DNA from: Macrobrachium rosenbergii
Taxonomy: Eukaryota > Arthropoda > Malacostraca > Decapoda > Palaemonidae
Assembly (NCBI RefSeq): GCF_040412425.1
Contig: NC_089749.1
Span: 15,375,162-15,439,161 of the forward strand
Direction of reading: 5' to 3'
DNA length: 64,000 bases
The notes under the pieces were generated by a model. It did not search any database and was not told the origin of the DNA. It saw only the letters and a list, made by a program, of their open reading frames with translations. A program made the position numbers and the translations under genes. Below, in pieces: positions 26,275 to 35,548 of this stretch; the first letter of the stretch is position 1; every line of letters starts with the position of its first letter.

Positions 26275-28046
26275 CAGGGGGGGAAACCATATTCTTTAAG
26301 GGGTTTACACAGCCGCCCCCTGAAAAATCCATCACCCGTGCAGCATTAGCGTTTATCAGCCTGCAACAATAATGGAATAATCGCTCTCTCTCTCTCAAAT
26401 CATGTTGCTGCTTTAAGATAATAATCGAGCACGTATTTACAGCCGTTATAACATCAAACTTTTACGGGTTGCCCTAGAACAAGAACCCGTGCAAGTGCAA
26501 GAACAAGATTGGATTAATCTATAGTACAGTATAAGTAACAGTAGCATCATACAAAAATATCTCAATCTAAAACTAAGTTTGACAGTTTGCTGTCCTATTG
26601 TTTAATTCAAGCAGACAATCTTAACAAGACTGTCAGGTCGCTGAATATTTAACAATTGTTGTTTTTATGGCAGTTTGGTAATGGCCGAAGATGGCTATTC
26701 GTTTTTTTTTTTTTCTCTCAACATCTAACTTTCCTTCTTTTAATGTATTATTATATACTGTAATCACCTGAAGAGGAGACCAGTTGGTCTTGAAACCGTT
26801 GTGAATTTCAACGTTTTTAATATATTTCCAAAATACAACGGGATTTTAATTTATTTATATATACGACAAGAGCGCGTGTTATACTTATCTAAAACTGATT
26901 TTGGGCTTGTTCTTTCAGAACGACGAGTGTGGGTAATAGATATTTGACTAAAACTGGATTCTGATTTATTCATACTGCAAAAGCGTGCGTATTATGCTTA
27001 ACTAAAAGTGGATTTTGGTTTATTCTTACAGCACAACAAGTGTGCGTATTATATTTAACTAAAACTACCAACAGCAAACACAGATCTCCTGTCCGACAGA
27101 AAGATGGAGGTGCAAGTCTCGTGAAGAGAACCACAGACTTCCTGACCTTCACCTTCAGCCAAGGACATTATAACAGTGCCTGGACGCACCGTTGGCACCA
27201 TCGATCCAGGCAGGCACTCCAGAGCTTCACATGACCTTGGTGGAAACTCGAAAACAAAAAAAAAAATTAAGGGCGGGGGAAAGTGACTTGAGACGAAATG
27301 AGAAATAAATTCGAGGAAGGAAAGAAAAAACGAAGCAACACCTCAATGAAATGAGAAAAATTAGATGTAAGGAATAAATTCGAGGAACGAAAGAATAACG
27401 AAGCAATACCTCAGTGAAATAAGAAATACATTAGAAATAAGAAATAAATTCGAGGAACGAAAGAAAAACGAAGCAATACCTCAATAAAATAAGAAATATC
27501 ATCGGGGAACGAAAGAAAAAGCGAAGCAATACCTCAATGAAATGAGAAAAATTAGATATAAGGAATACATTCCAGGAACGAAAGAATAACGAAGCAATAC
27601 CTCAGTGAAATAAGAAATATCATCGAAGAACGAAAGAAAAAACGAAGCAATATCTCGAGGGTGGAACTGGAGTAAGACCTCGAGAGGTGGAACTGGAGGA
27701 ACGATCCTCTCAATCATGGATGATAAATGTGCCTTCCTCTGAAACCGTCGACTTGCATAAGCTACCTACGTAATTGGCGGACGGACAGAAAAGAGGGGGC
27801 TATGAATGTTAAGGACCATGTTCGTCTCTAGAAAGGGCTGTAATGAAAAACGAAAAAGAAAGGGACGAGAAGTATAGTGCAACACTATCAACATTACATC
27901 TTTAACAAATCTCACATAGAAAATGTCAAATTTAATATGACGAATTACCTTAACTAAATACAATTATAAGGTTAATCCGCTACATACTTATATCGTTTAT
28001 ACATAGTTTTAAACATCTAAATCGAAATAAAAAAAATCAATGAGTA

Positions 28047-28107
<61 letters not shown>

Positions 28108-29194
28108 CAAAAAAATTTAAGAAAACCGAACACATTTCCTTCATGTAAAAAAAAATTTCCACTGCGTTGGTAATCGTGCAGAAAAACCAGCTTAAAAAAA
28201 ACGAAAATTTTTACTCTCGATATCATGAAAGGAGATATCTTGTGGAGCTTCGTACGTTATGATTACCTTATATGGCAAAATTCTGGAGTCATCACTTGGT
28301 GGGAAACCCCAGAAAATTGGACGGTTCCTTTTTAACTCCGAAAGAATGCGCAAACGTAGGCATATGGGCAATCACATGAGCAGGTGAGTAACCAGAACGC
28401 GGTAGTCTGCAGTACAATCTTTATCACCGATGAGACTCGACACAGGAAATGGCTGAAGCAATTTGATACGATTGAAAATGGTCAAGTACTGTAATGATAC
28501 TTAGAATATCAAAGGCTGGAATATCGTAGGGGGAGAGGATACTGGAAAATGGATTATTTTAAAGCCAAGAATAGAAGAGGCCGGAGTGCGCTGGCAAGAC
28601 AGTACTGAAATAAGAGTATTCTTGAGGCCTGACACTGAAGGAAACTAAAGTAATCCTACGAGATTTAGTACTGAAAGAGATGGAGTATTTGAATATTACG
28701 ACTGGAAATAAAATGACAATTTCTATCACAAACAGGAGTGGAAATGGCATTGAGGAAATATTCATTTGAGCTACACCCATAACATTTCCTTATTTCACCA
28801 CCTCAACCCCACCCGCCTTTAAACGCGAAGGGAGTGTCCCTGGCGAGAAAATCATCCACCTCTTCCACCAGCACGAGATGCGACCAGACGTATCGATCCA
28901 TCGCGATGGCTCCCCCTCTCCCCTCCCAATCACCAGCCCCACCATTGACAACCCACCTCTTCCACTACCGCCCCATCTGCGAGCTTACGACACGCACCAC
29001 TTTTCGCCTAATCTCTCTCTCTCTCTTTCCTTTTCAACCTTTTTCCTTTAAAGGACCCGGCTACCAACCTCCTTAGTTGTTCGGATTTTCTGGTACGTAA
29101 CAAGCCTGTCCTCGTAGATGGCACACTCCGCCTCTGCTTATTGAAAGTCTATATCTATCTATATGCTATATATATATATATATATAAAGATAGA

Positions 29195-29240
<46 letters not shown>

Positions 29241-31471
29241 CTACTCTACCTACAATACGTGACAAAACCAAATCATGACATATATTTGACCTATTTACCA
29301 ACTGCAGACTGAATCCAGAGGCAAATGTAGACTCAACCTGTTCATAGGAAAATGCATAACGGATGCGAATATTCAGCTATATGAGTACAACAAACACATT
29401 CCAATATTCAGAGGAATAACATGGATACGTCCACCTTCATCTAGTTTACGATACAAACATTATATCGAGTACCATTGTTCACGGCGCGGTGGGAGTAAAG
29501 CATTGCTGGCGCCTCAGGAAGACCGAATAGTTGTTACTGTACAGTACATCTTTTAAAACAACCTCCAACACAGATCTTTGACACACGCAACATGGATGAC
29601 AATAATTAATTAGTCATCATACCACTAGGCAGCTACTCAAGTCACCGCAAACATCGGGGGCTGCCAAATTTGTTCAGCACATGAATAAATAGGGCTTGCG
29701 CAACGTACATTAAAAATAGATCGGGCTAAAACACGAGGCTGCAGTGTTCTGTCTGGGCATGGGAGTATGGTGGGACTAATCCAAACTGAAAGGTGACCAA
29801 TGAATCACATTAACTGAGGGGTATGAGTTATCGAGAATGAAAACTAAACAAGAGCATAAAAAACAATCGTGATAAATAAACTGGAGACGTATCAATTTAA
29901 ATGGGTCGTTAGTCATTGCGGAGTGGCGAAGAAGCATGTTAAGACCGAAATTTCATTTCAAACAAACGAAGTTGTACTGACACTGCTACGGTACTTGTCG
30001 CTGAACTAAATAAAAATGACCATCCTATACACGCTCGAAAAAATAAAAACAGAAGATACGAGAATGATTCATCATGGCACATAAGCCAAGACGACCATCA
30101 ACTTCCTCAGGATGTTAAGCGACTTTCATGTGACTAACCAAAGCATCGATCAAATGTGTGATACCACACATACACACACACACACACACACAGAGTACAT
30201 TAAGCCTAGCCACACTGCATAGCCAATGTGTTTCGTAAGTGGTCACTCCAAACAAACCACCAGCACGTGGGGAGCTGGTGAAACTTCACACACAATCACG
30301 TGATCAGCAGCAAGCCCAACCACTCCTTGCTTATAAATAAACTGCACTGTATAATTTCAAAAACTTCTTTTGAAAACCATAACCGTTTTAAAACACTGGG
30401 CGAGACTAACGCCTATGTTCTCAAGGCGCAAGCACCACAAAACCAGTTGTTCCTCAAGGTGGGAAAACAACATCCAAAGCAAAGTTCCATGGGAGGCATC
30501 CAAGGTCAGGGTTCGCTCTCTAATTTCATCAAGGCAAAAATAACCAGAGGCTTAGTAATAAAATGAATAAAAAAGTCTTATACGGAGATTATTTGAATAT
30601 TTACTGCAACAAACCCATACCAAAACCACGGTTGATAACGCCTTAAATGACAGCTCGAAGGAAATACAACTATAGAAAATAACAATATTCATAAACATAT
30701 GCGATAAAAAACAATAACAAATAACACTAATGCAATACTCAGATCACAATATACACCTTCTTGTCATCAAAAATTTAATGTCAACAAACGTGTAACTTTA
30801 AAAATAACGTGGCACATTTTTGCAACAGTTTTAAGGCGTGGCAGGTATTCTGCACAATTCAAAACAACCGATGCAAGAGTAAATAATCAACGACTTTCTT
30901 TCCTACTCGTAGGCAAGCAAAGAACACCAGTAACTTCCACAGCCAAATGCTACCAAATCCGCCGATTCTTCGAATGAACATTATTCGAAAGAATAACAAG
31001 TTTATCTTACAACACTAGTCTTTATCTACATCCCGCGAGATTTCCTAGAATGGTGTTACAAAATATATATACAAGTTACCGAAAGCAACCTCAAATCTTA
31101 GAAAAAAATAAGCTTGAATGTAAGCAAATGTGTACAGTACTTATGAATACATATAGCAATACCTATACTGAAATAAGTTTAAGTTGCAAATAAAAACTGC
31201 ACAAGTTTATTTACATTCTGTGAGCAATCAAGAGAGATGATGACGTATCGGGAAAAGAAAACGAGTCCCGACAACATTCCTTCAAAGCTATAATAAAAAC
31301 TTGCACAGCTGCTGCTCTATCCTCCCACACTACCACACGCGCTCGCGGCTATGTGGCGGCAATCATAAAACATTCGAATCGCAACAAGTCAACAATTCTG
31401 AACTTACCGAATTCTGCTACACAGGCTGATACGCCCCCGTAGATAAAAGGGCGCCAATCGCTCCGGCCCAT
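3298..31471 (-). CDS. Bmcp: Mitochondrial carrier, SLC25A14/SLC25A30 (Bmcp, UCP5-like), complete
   Basis: Eight coding exons on the minus strand join without a phase conflict into 912 nt, 303 residues plus stop: 31408-31471, 8262-8412, 7872-8008, 7454-7596, 7048-7172, 4885-4945, 4344-4454 and 3298-3417. All introns are GT/AG. The protein has the three mitochondrial-carrier repeats, each with its Px[D/E]xx[K/R] signature: PIDTTK (25-30), PTDVLK (127-132) and PLDVVR (222-227). It starts [13 protein letters not shown] and ends [16 protein letters not shown], both typical of the brain/kidney carrier branch. The length matches Drosophila Bmcp as I recall it. Carriers of this type sit in the mitochondrial inner membrane; mammalian relatives are reported to move inorganic anions such as sulfate, thiosulfate and phosphate. 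Substrate here is inference. The ATG is chosen by family N-terminus; no in-frame Met lies between the acceptor at 31488 and it. Intron 1 is about 23 kb. Confidence 0.95.
4344..4454 (-). CDS. Bmcp: Bmcp coding exon 7
   Basis: 37 codons ([12 protein letters not shown] to STVDCLVQ) between acceptor CACGAAG and donor GTGAGT, both phase 0. TRLMNQR follows the third signature directly, as in the family. A Ser/Ala/Gly-rich loop (residues about 237-252) is longer than in the vertebrate proteins. Confidence 0.93.
4885..4945 (-). CDS. Bmcp: Bmcp coding exon 6
   Basis: Acceptor GTAACAG, one base completing Leu207, 20 codons ([20 protein letters not shown]), donor GTATGT in phase 0. Carries the third carrier signature PLDVVR. 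At 61 nt it is too short to stand out as an ORF. Confidence 0.94.
6150..6410. repeat. GC-rich block in a Bmcp intron, possible inserted element
   Basis: About 260 bp of clearly higher GC than the surrounding AT-rich intron, open in several frames (plus-strand ORF 6112-6420, minus ORFs 6201-6451). No recognisable protein motif, tRNA-like box pair or terminal repeat was seen. It could be a short interspersed element or a conserved regulatory block. Confidence 0.3.
7048..7172 (-). CDS. Bmcp: Bmcp coding exon 5
   Basis: Acceptor AATAG, 41 codons ([19 protein letters not shown] to NATNHF) plus two bases of Leu207, donor [15 protein letters not shown] is the conserved helix 4 segment. Confidence 0.95.
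7295..7331. repeat. (AT)n microsatellite
   Basis: Near-uninterrupted TA dinucleotides followed by a poly(A) run, inside the intron between Bmcp exons 4 and 5. Confidence 0.85.
7454..7596 (-). CDS. Bmcp: Bmcp coding exon 4
   Basis: Acceptor TGTTTAG, 47 full codons ([16 protein letters not shown] to QGLWR), donor GTAAGT in phase 0. Carries the second carrier signature PTDVLK. Confidence 0.95.
7872..8008 (-). CDS. Bmcp: Bmcp coding exon 3
   Basis: Acceptor TCCTCAG, 45 full codons ([17 protein letters not shown] to FCAVTA), donor [21 protein letters not shown] is a hallmark of the SLC25A14/30 branch (second helix of repeat 1). Confidence 0.95.
8262..8412 (-). CDS. Bmcp: Bmcp coding exon 2
   Basis: Acceptor TTTCCAG then two bases completing Gly22, 49 codons ([12 protein letters not shown] to RALYF), two bases of Gly72, donor GTATGT. 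Carries the first carrier signature PIDTTK and its matrix helix. Confidence 0.95.
8928..8961. repeat. (GA)n microsatellite
   Basis: About 33 bp of GA on the plus strand, the first of a same-orientation series in Bmcp intron 1. Confidence 0.9.
12290..12331. repeat. (AAT)n microsatellite
   Basis: About 14 copies of AAT/ATA on the plus strand; it encodes the spurious poly-Asn and poly-Leu frames there. Confidence 0.9.
12557..12638. repeat. (GA)n microsatellite
   Basis: About 82 bp of uninterrupted GA, the longest GA tract in the window. Confidence 0.95.
15326..15375. repeat. (GA)n microsatellite
   Basis: About 50 bp of uninterrupted GA. Confidence 0.95.
15840..15869. repeat. (GA)n microsatellite
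   Basis: About 29 bp of GA abutting the 43-bp tandem duplication that follows. Confidence 0.9.
15870..15955. repeat. 43-bp tandem duplication
   Basis: Two nearly identical 43-bp units (CCCACTGCC at 15875 and again at 15918), each ending GATATGTAAGTACA. Confidence 0.9.
16203..16225. repeat. (GA)n microsatellite
   Basis: 23 bp of GA immediately left of the SINE-like element at 16226-16419. Confidence 0.9.
16226..16419 (+). mobile_element. SINE-like interspersed repeat, truncated copy
   Basis: Contains phrases such as CCAGACCACTGAGCTGATTA, GGTTACCTAGCAACGGGACC and AATGAATTTCTATCACC that I recall from a repeat very common in decapod genomic clones. GA tracts flank both ends. Family name and tRNA origin are not established from this copy. 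Confidence 0.5.
16420..16459. repeat. (GA)n microsatellite
   Basis: About 40 bp of GA directly right of the SINE-like element. Confidence 0.9.
17795..18018. repeat. Duplicated segment around a long (AT)n tract
   Basis: A unit of about 38 bp (ATTAATACTCTATCTGCG to CAAAGGACTG) at 17795 recurs at 17950, 155 bp on, with a few substitutions. Between them is an AT tract at about 17855-17938. TATATAGTTTACCAACAA also recurs after each unit. Confidence 0.85.
19081..19225 (+). mobile_element. Short interspersed repeat, likely decapod SINE-type
   Basis: Contains TTTAGGCCAAAGGCCAAGCG, GGGACCTATGAGGTCA and GGCGCTGAAAGGGAAATTG, a motif string I remember as highly repeated in shrimp and prawn genomic sequence. 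It ends near CAATTGTT. No long ORF. Class is uncertain. Confidence 0.5.
21838..21907. repeat. (GA)n microsatellite
   Basis: About 70 bp of uninterrupted GA. Confidence 0.95.
22117..22187. repeat. (GA)n microsatellite
   Basis: About 71 bp of uninterrupted GA, 210 bp from the previous tract. Confidence 0.95.
22390..22850. repeat. Degenerate direct repeats
   Basis: Two overlapping repeat sets. A unit of about 50 bp with ATAATCCTRAATTCTGGTTAT is present twice near 22400 and 22450. A unit of about 100 bp starting TATCAATAC at 22592 recurs at 22744 (offset 152), including TTATTGCAGTGACCGA and the ACCTAACCC segment. Confidence 0.8.
23173..23262. repeat. Short direct repeat, offset 65 bp
   Basis: CGGTAATACCATCAGATAA near 23176 recurs near 23241 with one change. 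Confidence 0.75.
23656..23679. repeat. (GA)n microsatellite
   Basis: About 24 bp of GA. Confidence 0.9.
23980..24200. repeat. A-rich degenerate tandem repeat
   Basis: Irregular copies of a core resembling TTGCTTAAAAAACAAAAAGG, seven or so, with spacers of varying length. Confidence 0.65.
24676..24735. repeat. (AAT)n and (AAC)n microsatellite
   Basis: About 16 AAT units followed by several AAC units; it abuts the element at 24736-24880 like a retroposon tail on the minus strand. Confidence 0.9.
24736..24880 (-). mobile_element. Possible SINE with microsatellite tail
   Basis: GC-richer stretch ending, on the minus strand, in GTT and then ATT repeats like a SINE tail. It holds two adjacent perfect hairpins: GCTGGC/GCCAGC (24799-24804 with 24810-24815) and GGGC/GCCC (24818-24821 with 24826-24829). 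No ORF of note. Confidence 0.35.
24930..24998. repeat. (AT)n-rich stretch
   Basis: Interrupted TA dinucleotides. Confidence 0.8.
26241..26272. repeat. (GA)n microsatellite
   Basis: About 32 bp of GA, followed by a G-rich and CCCCCT segment. Confidence 0.9.
26865..27065. repeat. Minisatellite of about 56 bp, 3-4 units
   Basis: Four units built on RCRAGNGYGTATTATACTTAAC and CTAAAACTGGATTTTGG, spaced roughly 56 bp, with 15-25% divergence between units by eye. Confidence 0.75.
27296..27665. repeat. Minisatellite with two unit lengths
   Basis: Six copies of a core GAACGAAAGAAAAACGAAGC followed by AATACCTCARTGAAAT. Successive GAAGCAA positions are spaced about 68, 70, 53, 68 and 53 bp, so long and short units are mixed. 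Confidence 0.85.
28050..28105. repeat. (GA)n microsatellite
   Basis: About 56 bp of GA, the last long GA tract in intron 1. Confidence 0.95.
29165..29239. repeat. (AT)n microsatellite
   Basis: TA dinucleotides interrupted once by AAAGATAGAGC. Confidence 0.9.
30163..30192. repeat. (CA)n microsatellite
   Basis: About 14 CA units. Confidence 0.85.
31408..31471 (-). CDS. Bmcp: Bmcp coding exon 1 (start codon exon)
   Basis: ATG at 31471-31469, 21 codons ([13 protein letters not shown] to VAEF) plus one base of a split Gly codon, then donor GTAAGT at 31407. The exon seems to begin at 31487 after a pyrimidine-rich acceptor ending GTCAG, giving 16 nt of 5' UTR with a CACGTG at 31474-31479. A further upstream non-coding exon is therefore expected. 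Confidence 0.93.
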
Positions 31472-31487
31472 CCCACGTGTGCAGCGC

Positions 31488-33335
31488 CTGACGTGGAGAA
31501 GAAACAACAGTATTATTAAAAATCACTAGGTCTGGAAAATAAAATTGTTAAAAGTTTAAAAACTATGGCCTAGAGAAAGACAACAATACCGACTTTCAGA
31601 TAATTCACGACTCGGGATTCTAAGTAGATGAAAGAATGGCTCAGCCAAGCATTGATGCTACGGTGTGCGGGGGGCAGCTCGAGAAACTTTGTTATATGCT
31701 TTACAAATCAGGTTATCTTCGTTAAAGGAGATCCGTAAATGGAAGGCTAAAACTTACCTTAAGTAAGAACTTCAGAAATATACTGACATCTGTGGGTTCA
31801 ATTTATTTCAACATTAACGGCCATGATGCTCAACTGACAAGAGAATCACAGCCAGGCAAATAAGAGGATCAAGCTGCATTAGATATCGTATGATAAAATT
31901 TGGTCGAGTCCTAGTACATCCTTATTCAGTATGCTCTTTGTTTTCAAGATTTCCCGAGTTGTTTGGCTCAGTCTAAAATTCAGGTGCGATTCAGTAATTT
32001 CTACTCTTCCGAAACAAACAGCTCAGCGCTATCTGAAGAACGCTAGTGGCATAAACTGGCGCCAGAAACCAATTCATTCTGAATTTTGCTCTCCCTGCCA
32101 AGTCACCTCGATCTTCTAAACAGATGTTCATGATAAAAGCTGCAGTTATTGCTGAAGTCTTACTGACAAGTGTTAAATACAGAAATGATTACTATATACA
32201 GGTTGTGATATCGATTACAATTACAGAACGCATGCTGCTCGGCCTAACATAAAAATCTGTCAACAGGAACACCTTGCAATGCTAAATTTCTATCTAAATT
32301 CAATCAATCATTAGCGAGTCGGCATCGATATTCGTGTCAGGATAGTACTTTGTCAAGTCTTCAAGGCCATCTTAAATCTAATTATAATGTTGATGCTCAA
32401 AGCTCTTAAGACCACCTACCTTCATGTTTCAGAATTGTGAACCGTTAATTACTTAATCATAAAGTATTTAACATTTACTGGCATTGTAATCTTTTTTTTT
32501 CTTTTTTTCCTGCAATCATCAGTAAGAGTTAAAGAAAAAAGTTTGTCTTGTTTTACCAATTCTTGTTAACAATGTGTATGCATATGTATTATTTTATCAT
32601 AGATTATTCCTAACGTACATTTTCTTAATATTAACTAGAAAAAATATTAGAGGGGTGTTCATTGGTTAGCACTGCATAGGGTATATACACAGAATGGGAT
32701 GCTCATATGCAGAAAATTACTTATCTTGAAGATGCTCATATGCAGAAAATAACTTATCTTGAAATATGAGCAGCACAGAAAAATACACATTAAAATGCTA
32801 GAAATGCTAAGTACCATATCCTATATGTGCAGCATTTTCCTATGCTGCACATATAGGATAAGTTATTTTCTTCCTATGAGCATTCCATATGTGTATATTT
32901 TAGTCAGTGCCAATCAGCAAACATACCTACCTCCAATTTTTTTAAGTTATTAAGAAAATGCACATCATGAATATCAGATAATATAATACGTATACACACA
33001 AATTAGCAAGAAATGTTAAAACAAGATGTGAATCCTTTTCTCTTTAATCTGGTGGTTTGAAGAAAGCTAGAAAAAAAAAACTTTCGTAACTCTTGAGATG
33101 ATTCATTCGCAAAACAAAGACCACCATGTCTTACGATTTGCCAAACAGATACATCTGCCACACACACCCCCTATAGTCTATATAAAGCACGGCAGCTCCC
33201 AGCCCGAGAAGAACCCTAAAAGAGTTCAGAGGTCTGGTTAAACAAATCATTTATAACAATAACAATAACTTATGACGGCAACATAGTGGGGAAACGTCCA
33301 GAAGAATCTGCCAAACCCATCCTGGCTACGAGCTC

Positions 33336-33368
<33 letters not shown>

Positions 33369-34571
33369 TAAAAGTACAGTTGCGGAGAGTTATTCATAAC
33401 GTCAGACCTAAGATAAAAAGTAGTGACGGGCCGTGACGATATCCGACTGTTAAAAGCAAAAAATTGCCTACCTAAAACGGCCTACTGCGGAAGTTACCTA
33501 AAACGGCCTACTGCAAACTCCCGCTTTGTTCAAGTATAACCTAGTGCATTCTTTTACGCTTAAATATCGGGGTCATTACTAAAAAGGACCCACAATTGCA
33601 TCACTGTTATTCGACCAGAAAAACGAGACACGTACGTTAAATCTGACTTAAATAAAGACCCCCCTTATTTAGGTTACCGCTAGCAGTAGTTCAAATGAAC
33701 GTAGTCTTGTCCAGAACCATTTTTTCACAAATTGACATCCGATTACGTGGATGAATAAACAAAAATTTGATGAAAAGGAAAAAATCTAGTTTTAAAACAT
33801 CTGTCTACTCTACAATGCATATTCACCAAGGTCCTAAACTGTATAATGAACACAAAGGAATGTATGCCTAGCTTTCGCGGACAGCATAAAATTTAATGCA
33901 CTTTACGAGGAAATATCACGGCGAACAACTGGAGGTATTTTAACAAACCAACCGTAGAAATAGCGCCATATTGGTATTTACTAAGAAGAAAATAAACGAC
34001 TCCACCTTCCAAACGGGATGGATGGGAAGTGGTCCACTAGAATAAGCCTAATGGTGGCGCTTTTTTCTTCCTTGTGTACCCCCGACCTACCTTATTAAGC
34101 CTTACAGTGTCTTTCGGGAAGAGGGAAAATCATTCCGACAGCCATATGTGCAATAGTGGTAACCTTTAGTGGCCTCTTTAAAAGAAGAATTAAAAGTGAA
34201 TATAGTTAATAACCTTTATACGTTAATAACAAATGAGAGCCAGGTATAGATAGGCCTACACACATGAAAATAATAATGACAACGTCCAATAAGCCTATCG
34301 GCTCCCTACTAAGAAAGAAGACCCATGCGCTGGGTGAAAGGCCTAGCTTTCACGCCATAACTCTCCCCGATAGGCCTACTGCGCAAATTCTCGTGCGCCT
34401 AAATCAGATTCTCGTTAAAAGACATCACGAAAATTCCGAGAAAAGAAAAGCTAGGCAGCAGACATTCACAATTGCATCACCTTCCCCGGACCCAGACTAC
34501 ACTACAGTATACCGTCAGGGAGGTTGTTCCACTCCCGCGAACGCTCTGAAAGAAAAGTAATTATTACTTAC
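31488..34571 (-). other. Probable intron inside the Bmcp 5' UTR
   Basis: Lies between the acceptor at 31490-31488 and the consensus donor GTAAGTAA at 34571. No coding sequence recognised. It contains the foldback element at 32652-32928 and a poly(A) run at 33338-33366. The splice is inferred from sequence only. Confidence 0.4.
32652..32928. mobile_element. Foldback (inverted-repeat) element, MITE-like
   Basis: The two halves are imperfect reverse complements along about 110 bp: TTAGCACTGC, TATACACAGAATGGGATGCT and GAAAATAACTTATC on the left each pair with matching blocks on the right. The centre is a perfect 18-bp hairpin (32817-32834 with 32843-32860, 8-nt loop). The left arm has a 33-bp tandem duplication (32698-32730, 32731-32763). 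No ORF. Class not assigned. Confidence 0.65.
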
Positions 34572-34870
34572 AAAATGGCTTTCAAAATACATTACCTCAA
34601 AGAAAAATGTGATGCCGCTACGGAAGGAAAAAAAATCTAGAACTCTAAGGTATGGCGGAAATCGCACAGATAAGATATACTGTTTATGACACCAGCTAAA
34701 ATCGTGCAATCTTCTCGCTTCTATGTTTCTTTGCCGACTGAGGTCGGGAGAGAAGAATTCAGGGGCTAGTGTGGTTACCACCAGCGGGGGGGTTCCCCTC
34801 TGGCGGGGTGATGGGGGGACGGGGAGATTGGCGCATGCGCTGTAGTCACTCGCGACGCAATCATCGCCTT
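34572..34870 (-). promoter_or_regulatory. Candidate Bmcp promoter and non-coding first exon
   Basis: GC-rich block in AT-rich surroundings. A perfect GCGCATGCGC palindrome at 34831-34840 matches the NRF-1 (Drosophila Ewg) core, which often marks promoters of nuclear genes for mitochondrial proteins. On the minus strand a consensus donor GTAAGTAA follows position 34572. A transcript starting near 34.7-34.8 kb could splice from here to 31487, 16 nt before the Bmcp ATG. No TATA box is evident. Start site is inference. Confidence 0.4.
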
Positions 34871-35503
34871 GCCATATAGCGGTCATTGATTTTTCTCGTT
34901 TTGGCAGGTATATACTGAAAATACATATACAAATAACTTGCATGCCAGGGCATATTTCACTGGTGCGTAATTACGTTTGTTAGGTAAGACTAATAGGTAT
35001 ATTGATTTACATGACATGATAATTCAAATGGAGTAACCTGCAACATTTCTTAACAGAATATCGATAACCAGCTAGTACGAGAAAAGTCGATTTTGTCGTT
35101 GCATTTATTTTTCAATACATGTTTTATCAGTAACACACTCTGCTTGCTCCGTCACCCACGATGGAACGTTAGTTTCCCTTAAGTCACTTTCTCCGTCTGT
35201 CAAGAAATGAAGGGTTTAAGTTAAAATGATATATAATAATATCCAGTGAGGAATTTCCAGTCATGGTCGAATTGTATTCTATTAATAAAATATGCGTGAA
35301 TTATTTATAACTCATTTTTGCATCTCTTAGGATGTTCTCAGAAACGAACGAATACAATTTTCCTCTCTCCAAAAGCAATTTAAAGATCTTCCATTCTTTA
35401 GTCTAATCCTAGCTGACCGTTTTCCTATGTTGTTCACCAGAGTTTTGATTGCCTCCAGTTAAAAAAATAACAGCCATACCGATTGTCTTCTTACACACAC
35501 ACA

Positions 35504-35548
<45 letters not shown>

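Larger units (their letters stand above)
8413..31407 (-). other. Bmcp intron 1, 23 kb, repeat-dense
   Basis: Bounded by donor GTAAGT at 31407 and acceptor CAG at 8415-8413. No coding exon of a recognised family was seen on either strand. The ORFs inside (for example 18711-19076, 23690-24016, 25956-26372) lack known motifs and several run through GA repeats. It holds most of the window's microsatellites and minisatellites and two SINE-like elements. Confidence 0.8.

Noticed and set aside
34515..34943. 142-codon minus-strand ORF in the GC-rich block
   Set aside because: No domain; better explained as a GC-rich promoter and 5' UTR with few stops.
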